From: Brachypterus glaber
Taxonomy: Eukaryota; Arthropoda; Insecta; Coleoptera; Kateretidae
Assembly: GCA_958510825.1 (NCBI GenBank)
Contig: OY294047.1
Location: 41,245,229 to 41,309,228, forward strand
Length of the DNA: 64,000 nt
Reading direction: 5' to 3'
Shown: positions 43,801 to 55,483 of the stretch, one piece after another
Numbering within the stretch: position 1 is the first letter of the stretch
Layout: each line of letters starts with the position of its first letter
Program-made: the position numbers and the translations under genes
The notes under the pieces: generated by a model
Database searches by the model: none
Seen by the model: the letters and a program-made list of their open reading frames with translations, nothing else
Told to the model about the DNA's origin: nothing

Positions 43801-44786
43801 ATGTCTAGTTCGACTAGAACTCGTACAAGTGCGCCTTCACCAAAATTGCAAACTTTTTGGAACTTTATAGTTCTGTGTTTTTGCATCTTCGTAGGGACCT
43901 AATTTCTTGGAATATATTTGAAACAATTCGTAATTACAATCCAGTAAGGCACTGAAAAGACAATTGAAGACGAATTAATTTAATGTCGTTGCAACTAAGT
44001 TTCCAACCGTTAAGTTTTAATAAGAAACAAGCTGTGAAGACATGGAATGCCTCGCATTTCATATCATACTTTTCGCAGTGGATGGTATTTTTATGTTTAA
44101 AGATAATTTGGTTTGGTTAATTTGGTTTTCTCTCGATATACTATTCAAAATATTTTTTATATTTTATTAAAAACTACTTAGTTTTTGTTTAAAAATGCGG
44201 TTTTTAAAACTGGTATAAATACCTCTATTCATTAATATTAATTATAATATTTCTAAAATTTATTTTTTTTTTAAATATTACTTTTTTTATATTTATTTTG
44301 AGAATATACAGTGGCCTATTAAAAGATTATGGAGAACTAATAGTTTAAAAAATCTGATATTTTGCACTTTGTGGTTTTTGAATATGGCCAATTGACTAAA
44401 AATGTTTTCATGCTTGTGCCGCTTCCGGTTGTACCGGAAGTGGCACTTAACTTTGATTTTTTAAATGGAACACCCCATATATTTTTTAATTTTTAACATT
44501 CGCATTAAATTTGCTTTCTTTTGATGTAACACTTTATATCTATCTCCGGTAGTTTTTGATTTATTCAAGTTTTTAGCGAAAAATTAGCAAATATTAGCAT
44601 CCCTAAGAAAATTAATTCCTCCTTGATTTTTTAAATTGGAGAAAAGTGGTTTTGTGGTTAATTAATTATACTTAGCCGAAGTATCTTAAGCTGAAACGGA
44701 ACCCAAAATTTATACAGGGTGTCTCATAAAACAGGTCAAATCTAACAAATTTAAAATAGCCATAACTAATTTTTTTTAAATGGCAT

Positions 44787-44788
<2 letters not shown>
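43801..44788. repeat. unassigned repeats, including a duplicated segment
   Basis: AAACAAGCTGTGAAGACATG at 44027 is repeated in diverged form at 45046 (AAACAAGCCGTGAAGATATG), with matching downstream sequence GGATGGTATTTTT / AAATGGTATATTG. The string ACAGGGTGTCTCATAAAACA at 44715 is a typical MITE end. A small hairpin, CTTCCGGTTGTACCGGAAG, lies near 44420. Confidence 0.5.

Positions 44789-44831
<43 letters not shown>
44789..44831. repeat. (TA)n microsatellite
   Basis: About 21 uninterrupted TA units. Confidence 0.95.
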
Positions 44832-44835
<4 letters not shown>

Positions 44836-45639
44836 ATTAACTAATAAAAAATTAAATTTGCTTTAAAATGAGTATAGGATACCCTATACCTAACATTAAC
44901 CGTTTTCGAGTTATTTGCAAATTATTGTGAAAACAGGCGTATTTCTGTAAATTTTTAAAGTTGTATTTAATTAAGTAGGCCGGTAAATGAAATTTCGTTT
45001 TTATTTCTTTAACAAATGTCATCGTAATTATCGTAATAAATAAGAGTAAAACAAGCCGTGAAGATATGTAAGGCTGTGCATTCCATTGTATACTATTCAC
45101 AATAAATGGTATATTGCAATTTCCCAAATACTTGATTTTTCCTGAACATACATTATTGGAACTATATCCATACATGATAATTATTTTTCAATAACGTCAT
45201 ATCATTACTTTATAAATTTAGTAGTACTTGTATGTTAACGTAGTCAAGTTTTTGAGTGAGTTCTAGAGGTTTTACTATAGTAACACGTCACGTGACATCA
45301 TTTGTACACATGTATGAAATTTTAATACATTTGTATGGTATTTTTTGCATTATTTTTTACAGCGAAGGTAACTTTTCACGTTGGACCGTTAGAGCCATTA
45401 CCTTAACTATTAATTTTTTGACGTTTCTGGAAATTTTAAAATTACCTCTTGAATCAAAGGTCTATTTTTTGTTAAAAAGTCAAATTATTAAACTTTTTTA
45501 TTTAGGCCTCTAGAACTACGTAATGTGAAGAGTATAATGAAAAACAAGAGTTTCCGGGAAGAGAAATAATGATTAATATTTTGCTATTTAGTTTCACATT
45601 TAATTAAAAACAAACATTTAATTAAAAACAAACTTTGAT

Positions 45640-46690
45640 TTAGAATAAATACTACTTTTGCTTTTTGAAAATTTTCAAAATTTGTTTTTGCGTATATTTG
45701 CGATTTGTGACGTTTTAAGTCGATATAAATCAATTCCATAAAAAAAAAAATTGTCGGTGGATCGTTCTGTCCGAGAAATCTTGTATCCAGGATAACTTAA
45801 GAACGCTTTAAACTATAGACTTGAAATTTGGCATACATTTATGTTACCAAAAGTTCTCGCTCGTGATCGTTTTTGATAAACATTGGGGTGGGGTAAGGGG
45901 GGCAAATGGGGGTAAATACAATAATTTTTCACAAAAATTTGAAAATTGCTATATAGAGGTTTTTGAGTTTGCTGAAATCAAACCCCACGGGGGTGAGCAG
46001 GTAAATATTTTTAAATATTTTCAATATTTTTGTTAAAATTGGTATATAGGGGTTTTTGGGACGACGAAACTGAATTTGATAATATCATTTTTCCAATTCC
46101 ACCCCTTAAGGGGTGTGGGATAGTTTTTGTGAAAGTTGATAAATAGGGGAAAATCCAACTTCACCCCTGAGGGGTGGGGGGTAGTTTTCGTGAAAATTGG
46201 TATAAAGGGGGTTTTGGGGTAGCTTAAAGTGAACCTGATAATAAAAAAATTCTAACTTAACCCCCTGGAGGGTGGGGGGTAGTTTTAGTGAAAATTTGTA
46301 TTTTGGGATTTTTGAGGTTGCTGAAAGTGAATCTGATAATAAAAAATCCATTTAACGCGCGGAGGTGAAAAATGGGAAAGCGATTCCATTTGCCCTTGCC
46401 CCACCCCAATGTTTACCAAAAACAATCCCGAGCGTGAACTTTTGGTAACATACCTGTATGCCAAATTTCAGTCTCTAGCTTAAAGCGTTCTTAAGTTATC
46501 GTGGATAAAAATTTCCCGGACAGAACCACCAATTGACCAATCGACCAATCGACAGACGATTATTTTTTTTGCTGGAAATGGATTTATATCGACATAAAAC
46601 GTCATAAAACGCAAAAATACTCAAAAAAAATTAAAATTTTTGCACGACCAAGACTAAAACTTAATTTTACGCTTTTGGGACTAAACTTGC
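45640..46690. mobile_element. R3 foldback (~1 kb) with five ~95-bp internal units
   Basis: The outer arms are GACGTTTTAAGTCGATATAA, GATAACTTAAGAACGCTTTA and CATTGGGGTGGGG on the left, pairing with CCCCACCCCAATG, AAAGCGTTCTTAAGTTATCG and ATATCGACATAAAACGTC on the right. Between them (about 45930-46380) a unit of the type AAAATTGGTATATAGGGGTT, then CTGAAAGTGAATCTGATAAT, then ACCCCTTAAGGGGTG repeats about five times with drift. Related pieces are at 35440, 40855 and 51035. It is non-coding. The + ORF at 45821 and the - ORF at 46106 merely follow the repeats. Confidence 0.8.
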
Positions 46691-47047
46691 CGTTTTTCTC
46701 CCTAGGAAAAAATCACGGCAACCTTGATAATATTAAAATATCATACATACTATGTGCTTTACTGGTACAAAAATTAGTTTTGGAGATGTTTTGTAACAAA
46801 TAAGCGATTCAAATAAATTTGTTTGAACCTTTAAAAATAACATTGTTTAAATTACTTAAAATTTATCGTCTTCATTTGTGTCAACCATATTAAAAAACAA
46901 TTAAAATCCAGATAGCGGTTAAACTGACTTTTCGAGATTCACGTGTATCTTGATTAAATTAATAAAATAAAACAGCCGATTTTATACGCATGGTTTTAAA
47001 TTTTATCTACTTACCTAAATTATGCTTGGTCGTGCAAACAATAGTTT
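46691..47047. other. no feature recognised
   Basis: AT-rich intron. Nothing is supported. Confidence 0.35.
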
Positions 47048-47165
47048 ATATACCTCAGGACTAAATGTGACTGTTTTAGTCCCTCGCTCGTTACGCCCGC
47101 TCAGAATATACTCATGCAGCGAGACTAAAACAGCCAGTTTAGTCCCTTGGTATATAAATAACTAT
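47048..47165. repeat. hairpin, ~50-bp arms, CpG-rich loop
   Basis: TATATACC, GGACTAAA and CTGTTTTAGTC pair with GACTAAAACAG, TTTAGTCC and GGTATATA around a loop containing CGCTCGTTACGCCCGCTC. The motif GGGACTAAACTTGCCG at 46678, at the end of the R3 foldback, matches this arm, hinting at a shared origin. Confidence 0.8.
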
Positions 47166-48011
47166 TATATCTTTTATATTTTGATAAAGGTAATAAAACT
47201 TACAGAAACGTTGGCTTTTTTAATCTTCCAGATTCTATACATATACTAGGTATTACTTTTTATCGTATTTGATTTGATCATTTGTAGACATCCCTTGAGG
47301 ATATTTTACATTGGAGTTGATCCTATTTGACTAGTTGATCACATTATTAAAGCTTGGCGGAATCGTTACAAGTGCAAAAGTCAATTGAATTTTTTTATAG
47401 GTTTGCAGTCAAAGATTTCGGTTTATTTAAAATAGCAATATTAGTATTGATATATCAATAAAATATGTATATAAATAACAATTATGTTATTGTATAGTTA
47501 TATAATTTTTTTTTATTATATACAGATCATCCTTTTTTATTATATACAGATTATACAGATCATCCATCCGGTTTAATTACACTCCAAGCTATACAGAAAA
47601 AATGATTCATTGAACCAAGGTCACGTGTCTTTCGATATGTTCAAAGCCATATTGTCCTGTTTCAAGGCTAGCGTTTCCTTGAACCAAAGTCAATCTTCTT
47701 GAATAAAGAGCGCGGATCTTCATTCAAGAACCCGTGCTCTTCATTCAAGGGCAAGTTCAAAGAAATGCTAGGCTTGAAAAAATAGAATATGGTTTAAATT
47801 TCTATTCTCTTGTGGCCGTGCTGGTATACTCTCGTATAAAATCGGTAATAAATTATTAATTTATTACTAATTTATTACTAATAATGTTTGTTTGGTTCTG
47901 GAAAATCACAATTCTGAACTGGTTTAAAACGTGCGACTGAGCAACTACGCTGATTCCGAAACAGTTCAGAACTGATGTTTTCGAGAAAAAAAACAAATCT
48001 ATAATTTTGCT
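47166..48011. other. intron with TTCATTCAAG repeats
   Basis: Around 47600-47780 CTTCATTCAAG and CTTGAA motifs recur in both orientations, e.g. GATCTTCATTCAAGA and GCTCTTCATTCAAGG. A segment at 47275-47400 (TTTGACTAGTTGATCACATT) is a diverged direct copy of 49340-49430, bracketing the element that follows. Confidence 0.4.
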
Positions 48012-49190
48012 TCTACACTGATAAAAATGATTTATTTGGGTTTCGGTGAACTTACCGGACACAAAAAATAGGACTAGTTTGCACTAATTTTTCACTTTGG
48101 TACTAAAATTAACAATTATAAATAAAATTAGATGCGGAAAACGTTGTTTTATTACTAAAAAATAACTTACAAGGAGAAAAATCGTAAATAATAATTAATT
48201 TTATGAACCGCCATAATATTGCTGACATATGTCACGTGTGTACAGAGATGCGGCGTTGTCAGATTTTAATTTTGATTTCAAGTGTTTTCTTGTATTATTC
48301 GGAATGATTTCTTGTGTGAAAAATTAACAATATTTTTGCACTGATTTTTGGTTTTATTACTAAAACTTACTGTTTTGAATATAATTAGGTGCGGAAAATT
48401 CAGTTTTTTGTTTTGTTAGAATTTTTATAACAATTTAATTGACGTTGGTTTACGTTAACGTTGGTTTACGTTAACAATGGTTTGGTTTGGTAGTTTGCTG
48501 GTTTGGTGTTTTTTTTTAACGGGAGGCGTTGGTTTACGTTAACAATGGTTTGGTTTGGTAGTTTGCTCTTTTGGTATTTTTTTTTAATGGGAGAAGTTGG
48601 TTTACGTTAACGTTGGTTTACGTTGGTTTTGTGTTGTTTGGGTTTTTTTTTTAATGGAGGAAGTACCTTTACGTTAACGTTACATTTTTTGTTAAAATTT
48701 GTACTATTATTTCAAAAAAAAAATGTACAAACTGACAACGCTGTTTATTAGTTAACTGAAAATTATACCAACTTAAATTGAAATGTGGTTAAAATCCCTA
48801 ACTATGTCTTGAAAATGCACTTTTTTAAAATTAATTTCTCGCTAATTTGTGAGTAATCCGCAAATTTTTTTTTGCAAAAATACTATTTAAGGTAAGTACT
48901 TTTTATTGGTTTAAAAAAAAATAAGAATTAGTATGGCCGGTAAGTTCACCGGCCCCTTTATTTGGATATGGTCAATTAAATTATTTGGTTGTGAGTAAAA
49001 AAGTTTATTTGAGTCAAATAAATATTTAGTTCATGTAAACAAATATTTAAATTTCAAAACGATTTATTAATGGGAACAAAATAGTTTATTTGAGAGAAAT
49101 AAAATTTATTTGTCACAACCAAATAAGTTATTGGCCATATCCAACCAAATATTTAGTTGACACAAATAAACTGTTTTATCATTGTAGGAA
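48012..49190. mobile_element. non-autonomous element (~1.2 kb) with internal minisatellite
   Basis: CACTGATAAAAATGATTTAT at the left and AATAAACTGTTTTATCATTG at the right are inverted. Further in, GGTGAACTTACCGG (~48045) and CCGGTAAGTTCACCGG (~48938) pair. The interior has a ~65-bp tandem array (48440-48690). The region 48960-49180 is dense in TTATTTG motifs. No transposase is present. Diverged direct repeats on both sides (47275-47400 and 49340-49430) suggest older rearrangement. Confidence 0.6.
48440..48690. repeat. minisatellite, ~65-bp unit, three to four copies
   Basis: Each unit runs GTTGGTTTACGTTAAC, AATGGTTTGGTTTGGTAGTT, then a T-run and AACGGGAGG or AATGGGAGA. Within units GTTAACGTTGGTTTAC is itself duplicated. 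Confidence 0.8.
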
Positions 49191-49704
49191 GCAAGCCGGG
49201 ACTTCTATTATTTGGCTGAGTAAAAGGTATGCAGGGGTGTGCAGTGGTGTGCAGGAGATACGAATTCTACTTCGAAGTGTATACAAAATTAATAAATTAC
49301 CTGTATTCTAACCAATTAAAATTAGTTTTTGTTTTTCGATTCTAGGGTATTACGCTACATTACTTCTTATTTGACGAGTTGATCAAACTATTAAAGTTTG
49401 ATGGAACATTTAAGTTACAAATACACATTTCTCCAACTTTTATCGGCTTTTAGTAAAACGTTTTAATTTTTTTTTTTAAGTTGAAGAAGAATTTACGGTT
49501 TTTAATTTTAAATAATTTTTTATAAATATTGCAGCTAAATTCTTATTTTAGCCTAGTTGTATATTCTCACTCACGATAGGAAAATGCCAATTTTTGATAC
49601 ATATTTTAAAAATATATGTATTTGTCATAGTCAAATTATTAGCTAATGAGACTGAAATCGTAAAATATCATATTTTACACTTAACCATTTTAGGATTAGA
49701 TTTA
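49191..49704. other. no feature recognised
   Basis: AT-rich intron. The segment 49340-49430 is the direct partner of 47275-47400. Confidence 0.35.
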
Positions 49705-50035
49705 CATTGCTGCGCATTAAATTCCGGACACCTAAAAAAAATAAAAGAAAATATTTATTAAAACTGCGGCAATAAGAAAGACTTTAATAATTTGATAAAA
49801 AGTTGCAGTGGCGTACCATGCAAGTCCTAGAGGATGGGTTAAGAAACATAGTTTTACATTATTTGTTGCTGTTAATACGAAAAAAAAATGAATCATTCTT
49901 AAGACAAACAAAAGTAGAGAATGTTTAAGCTTCAAAACAAAAAAAAATCAGTCAAATCCATTAATTTGTTTTCGAAATATTTTAATTTAAAAAATGTCAA
50001 TTTTTTAGGTGTCCAAAATTTAATGCGCGGCAGTG
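49705..50035. mobile_element. 331-bp MITE, TA duplication
   Basis: The ends are CATTGCTGCGCATTAAATTC (left) and AATTTAATGCGCGGCAGTG (right). Complementarity runs through GGACACCTAAAAAA. TA flanks both sides (49703-49704 and 50036-50037). The 67-codon minus frame inside is hydrophobic by composition and shows no transposase motif. Confidence 0.85.
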
Positions 50036-50037
50036 TA

Positions 50038-51034
50038 GATGACGTAATAAAAAATTGTCTTAGTAAAATATTATATTATGTAAAATAATGGTATTTAGTT
50101 ACTATTTTTCAAGTTCAAATAGCTATGAATTTGTCTTATACATGTTTGATTATAAACATCTCTTTCATTCAAATAGAATCTATAATTTATTTGAGCCGTA
50201 TATATATTTATAGTATTAATTTGAGCCATTTCGCCTCAATGATTATTTATATCGATAAAAAATCTAAAACAGAAAATAAAATTCAAATGTTCTTATCAGG
50301 CGCACCTATTTCTAGATGTGCTGGTAAGGTATTGCGTTTAAAATAATACTTATCTGCTATATCCTCTCTACCTAAAAAATATTATTAGTCAATACCTTAC
50401 CAAAGTTTAAAAATTTTGCCTGAATAAAGAATTTTTAATAAAATTCTTGATAAATCGTTAAAATAATTAAAAAATAATGAAGAAATAAACAAAAGTTAAC
50501 TTCTAACGTTTCGGGATCTAATCTGATCCCGTCTTTAAAGAAAATTATTAGTTTTTGAAAGAATTTGTGCAATATTTGGTTTTATCATTCAAAATATGAC
50601 AAATGTCAAAATCTGTCATTTCGAGGTAATTGAAACAAAGACACCCGTAACACTAAAAAAGTGTAGAGAAATTAATTTGGAAAAGGCGTTTTTGTTGAAA
50701 ACGTGTAGAGAAGTTAATTTGGAAAAAATAATAATACTACAAATCTATTTCATTCCTTCCATGCAAATTATAATTGTATATTTAGTAATTTGGAGCTTTT
50801 TTAACCTCTCAGCACAAAGGCTTCATGTGTTTATGTTGCTAATTAGCCATATCCATATCTATATCTAGATTCTGTAAAATTAAGCCAAGCTTATATAATA
50901 TATGTATGAAATACATAATCTACGTGCGTGTTTTAATGAGACCTTATTAAACTCTTTGCAGTAGGGAAAGTCTTAGAAAACAGTGTAGTATGATACAACC
51001 GGGTACTGGCCCATTTTTGTAAACAGTTGCTTAT
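50038..51034. other. intron with a small direct repeat
   Basis: TGTAGAGAAATTAATTTGGA at ~50662 recurs as TGTAGAGAAGTTAATTTGGA at ~50703. A weak stem, GGGATCT-AATC-TGATCCC, is at ~50512. No exon is recognised. Confidence 0.45.
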
Positions 51035-51110
51035 AGTTGGATATAAAACGTCCAGAAACGTAAAAAAAGCAATAAATCCTTGGGAAAAACAAAATAAGTT
51101 CTTAAACGAG
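51035..51110 (+). repeat. R3 fragment
   Basis: GGATATAAAACGTCCAGAAA and CGTAAAAAAAGCAA match 35627-35665 closely. Confidence 0.75.
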
Positions 51111-51763
51111 CTCAAGGTAATTAAATTTTAAAACAAAACGCAATATACTATCCACTGTGTACTATGTACTCTTCACACTATGGAACGCGAACTTTATTTA
51201 AATTAATAGCACTAATAAAATAGATTTTATAATAATTCAGTTGTCCTTTGCATAATAAAATTATTGCTGTGAATTTCGGTTTTGCATTTGAAAAATATAT
51301 ATATAAAAATGGGAAAATCGTAAAAATCTAGTACTTAAAAAAACCTTTCAAGTTTGGAATATAAAAAAATATATGATGTATCCACAGAGAGAAAATTGAA
51401 AATAAGATATCCTTTTGAATGACCAGCGGAAATCTCAAAGGTGATGACGTAAATCAAAGTTTCTTTTTCCAGTAAAAAATCCTCTCTGAAAATACGGTAA
51501 AGCTATTTTTAGACCACTTTATTGAATTTCTGTATATGATTACCATTTGAATATTCTTGTATACTCAGAAAATATATAAACTTATACAGGGTGGGCCCAT
51601 ATTTTATAAAGTATGTATGTTTGTGTGCCAAAATTGCAAATAATTAAAATTAGAAAATACCCACACAAAAAACATATTGAAACTTTTTTATTTATAAGAA
51701 TATTATTGGAATCAAATGGATTATAAACTAGTTAAGGACTATAATCTACGTAGTATATTAGTA
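51111..51763. other. no feature recognised
   Basis: AT-rich intron with a TTATACAGGGTGGGC string at ~51581, a lone MITE-type end. Confidence 0.35.
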
Positions 51764-51928
51764 CCTTCAAGTGAGGTGACTTTGGATGGTGTGGGTGACT
51801 TCGGACACTTTTTCGCAAAATCCTCTAAACCAAAGCACGTGTGCACAAGTTTTGGGGTTCAATTTCACAACTTGTGCACACAACCCAACCAACCAACCCT
51901 CACCGTCCGAAGTCACCCCACTTGACGG
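51764..51928. mobile_element. 165-bp MITE, TA duplication
   Basis: CCTTCAAGTGAGGTGACTTT at the left pairs with GAAGTCACCCCACTTGACGG at the right. TA flanks both sides (51762-51763 and 51929-51930). The arms meet through CACGTGTGCACAAGTTTTGG and its complement. The 69-codon ORF over it is incidental. Confidence 0.85.
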
Positions 51929-51930
51929 TA

Positions 51931-53080
51931 TTCGTCGAATCTAGCGACTGTTTCTATGAATAGAAAAAATTGTGACATTGGTTTTATTTTCAGGGAGCAA
52001 AAATATATCTTAAAAGACTAGTTACAAGTAAAAAAAGTATTTTATTTTTAATATAAGCCATAGCGATATCAGACATTGTTAGATGACAGTATGTCGTTTA
52101 AATTATTCCTTAATAACTTTTAAAGGTTTTGACTTAAACACCTTAAATTAAGAATTTGTTTCACTTGTTCTTATATCACAACATGTACAAAATATCTAGT
52201 CTTTAATTCAATTCCTCTAAAAGATATTGAGTAAAATATTCTGCAACCTACTGTCATTTCACAATATGTTGACATACAATTGCATAACACTGTCCAGCTA
52301 TAGCATTTAAAAAGTATTTGGACTTTTTAAATGTACGCATGCTTTTTTGTAAAAGCTTCTTTAAATAAATAATAATTATAAATAAAGGTTGTTTAAATTA
52401 AGTTTAAATACTAGTTAATAGATATTATATCTTTGACTTTTTACTTTAACAGTTAGTAGAGTTGTGTGGAAATCTTTTTAAATTTAAGGAAACCATTTCT
52501 CAGAAGTTAAAAAATTCCTGAAAAAAATGTAAAAATATAATATTCATTTAAACTGACATTTCAATGCAACTTTTATAGAGATCTGAATTACTAAACGTAA
52601 TTGCTTAAAAATTAATATATAATTGTTTTCGGGGGACCGCCCCCCTAACTTATTAATTAATACATGACTAATTAATTAACTTTTATTTAAAGTATCGATG
52701 ACAAAATGAATTTAATTGCGTGAATATTCTATATTTATTAATAAATATTAATATAATATTATATATCAACACATATGTGGACCACATAGTTTATTAAAAA
52801 TTAAATTACTTTTCAGTTCAAACATAAATCAACTAAATTAATTAGAATTGCTGTATTACATTTTAAATGCAAACCCACACGGTGCGGTTTTTTGAATTTT
52901 TATTTATTTATTTATTTATTTAATTCATTTTACACAGTGTCGTAAAGTCCCAAATAAGCTCCAAGATTGTGTTAGGGACTCTTCACTAATTTTAATAAAA
53001 ATAAAAACTCCAAGTAAGTCAGCTGTCCAAAAATTTTGCAACCAAAATCAAAGATCTTCAACATTTTTTGTTACCAATGT
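51931..53080. other. no gene; TTTA microsatellite at ~52897-52921
   Basis: AT-rich intron. A minor stem GGGGGACCGCCCCC is at ~52631. No exon was found. Confidence 0.4.
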
Positions 53081-53110
53081 CAATTTTGGCATGCCAGTTA
53101 TTGATCACCC
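53081..53110. mobile_element. end fragment of MITE family B
   Basis: TTTTGGCATGCCAGTTATTG followed by ATCACCC matches the termini at 29367 and 30031. No partner end was found nearby. Confidence 0.65.
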
Positions 53111-54989
53111 TATATGTATTTTTATTAATTAACAAGGTAACAAAACATATATTTATAATTAGTATAAGTTTAATTTGTGATAAATTTATAATTTTTAATG
53201 GTCACCCTGTATTGTATTTAAATAATATGTCTTTTAATATATTTGGCAAATTTATGCATTTAAAAGTTAAAATAGGCTTAAGATGTAACATAAGCAACGC
53301 TGGAATTATCCTGTATATTAATTTAATGTTTTGAATATTATAATTTACTCTTTGCTTGATATATTACGTACTTCTTTTCAGTATTGATTTCACTATGTGT
53401 ATAATTTTTTTTTCAGATTCAGCAATTTATAAGAAAACATTAAAGCATCCGGGATATAAAATAAAAGTTGAAATTTGTAAACTAACCTAATGGGTAATAA
53501 TTATTTCTGTTAGTCAACATTTATTTAATTCTGTATTTGTTTGAATTAGTTTTTAACTACGAAATGTTATTTTAGTTTATCAAATGGAATTTAGTTCGAG
53601 TATACGTAAACGTATAAAAGTTACTGAAAGTATTATTTTACACATGACCGAACTTTATAAATTGCAATAACGAAAATATTTATAGCATACACCGATGTTT
53701 CCTAGGGGGATTGTTTTAAAACCAACACCATAAGCTAATTTAAAAATTACTAAAATTCCGCGTTAATTTGTATAAAAAAAAATCTACATTTATCTAAAAT
53801 AAGTTCGCATAAAACCAAAGAACTTTTACCTCAAGAAGTAATTTCAGACCAATGTTTATGAAGGTGTCATCTTTTTGTTTATTTATTACTAACAGAAACG
53901 CGATACAGCTTTGTGGTGTAAAATGTAGATGTCGCTAGTCGACTTTCAGGCTACCTAGTAACGATGTTGCGTAGTTTCCACCTTATCATGAATTCAAATC
54001 ATTATACTTAAATTAAAAATGTAAAAAACTTTATTGTGTATACTATAATTATATTTAATAATATAGTATATTTAAATCTATTAAAATTAAACTACTAGTT
54101 CATATAAAACTCATACAGAACTAATGTTTCTTAAAATTTACAATAAAATATCCTAAGTATATGTTTCCAATCGGCAACACTGTACCCCTGTCAGTCATTT
54201 TATGACATTAGACTGTGAGTTTACACATTATTTCTCCCTCTTTACGCGTACTAAATGTAAACAATAGTCACTCCCCACCAGCCCCTCACCGTAGTTGGTT
54301 CACGCTTCAAACAAAGCATACGGTAGATTTGATCATGTTCCTTCTTGAGGTAAAAGTTCTTTGCATAAAACGTATCCACCATTGTATTGTACTGCACGAT
54401 TGTATTTGCTATTTATACGTCCGACGTATACGTATCCTATATCCTTGATTCTTATTGGCTAAACAAGTCACGTGATTAGTACGTTACTTATAGGGTATAT
54501 GGTATAAGTCTGTACAGACTGTAAACGAGCATACAATTCTGACGATAAATATACCATAGAAGCTTTAAAATCCTTAAAAGCAGCCAATAAGAATACTATT
54601 TTTTAACAGTCTATTTGTTCAATCCATCAAGTGAAACCGAATTAAGTTGCCAATTTGCCAATTTACCAACAAGGTAATCATTTATTTCGCATCTGTTCTG
54701 TACTTATTTTCGATTGCGGACTCGCTATCAAGATTGGATTTATTTTTTTTTTGCTAGCCATGAATCTTGCATAAAGATTGTATTTTTACATTCTCATAAT
54801 AAGAAAGTATTGTGATATACCTTAAATAAACTTATTTTTCATAATTCGTAAAAAATTTCAAACATTGTTCCCGTCTATCGGAGACAACCTTAGCCTAAAA
54901 AGTATAAATTTTTTACCAGAGCTTGTTAATGTATGAATTTGTTTTAAGTATGGTTATCAAAAAAAAAAAAAAATAAATATATATATACG
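53111..54989. other. no gene recognised
   Basis: Mostly AT-rich intron. A polypyrimidine-AG at ~53416 is followed by a frame that soon meets stops, so it is not taken as an exon. The 54150-54620 segment is less AT-rich but has no repeat partner and no supported ORF. Confidence 0.35.
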
Positions 54990-55483
54990 AGGGGCTGACC
55001 GCGAGGAAATCTTTTGTACAAGCCAAAGGAACTCAGGAGGAACTCTAAAGGAACTCTGAATAACTCTGGAGGAACTCCAAGAAACTCCGAGGAACTCTGA
55101 GGAACTCCGGATGAACTCCGAAGGAACTCTTAAGAAGTCACCTACCTTTGGGCGTCATTTTTTATTGGAGGGGCGCCATGTTTGGTAGAAACCATCAGGG
55201 ACAAAGCTTTTTTCTTAAAGTAAATTTTGGGGCGTCAATTTTTTTTTGAAGAAGGGCGCCAAGGTAGGAACCGTCAGGGAAAAGCTATTTTTCATGAAGG
55301 TATTTTTTTGGGCGCCATTTTTTTTTGTAGGGCGCCAAGTTTTGATTGAAACCATCAGGGACAAAGCTTTTTATGTTAAAGGTAATTTTGGGCGCCAATT
55401 TCAAAACGAGCAACTTGGAGGAACTCCGAAGGAACTCAGAGGAACTCTGAGGAACTCTTTGCAAAAAGGAACTCTTTTGTACA
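54990..55483. repeat. GGAACTC decamer arrays flanking ~100-bp GGGCGCC units
   Basis: A ~10-bp motif AGGAACTCYG, with variants, repeats about twelve times at 55020-55135 and about six times at 55414-55475. Between them a ~100-bp unit, GGGCGCCAnnTTTTTTTTTG, GGGCGCCAAGnTTnG, AAACCATCAGGGACAAAGCT, occurs about three times. The right side runs straight into the foldback at 55484. The base composition differs from the surrounding intron. No known element is recognised. Confidence 0.8.

Noticed and set aside
44852..45175. 107-codon minus-strand frame
   Set aside because: It overlaps a dispersed repeat (partner near 44027) and has no recognisable domain.
45900..46400. CRISPR-like array of regularly spaced repeats
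   Set aside because: The units drift, have no constant repeat with unique spacers, and lie in a eukaryotic foldback element.
53416..53500. Candidate exon after a polypyrimidine-AG
   Set aside because: Stops appear in all useful frames within a short distance and there is no good donor. It does not fit the phase-1 junction between exons 3 and 4.
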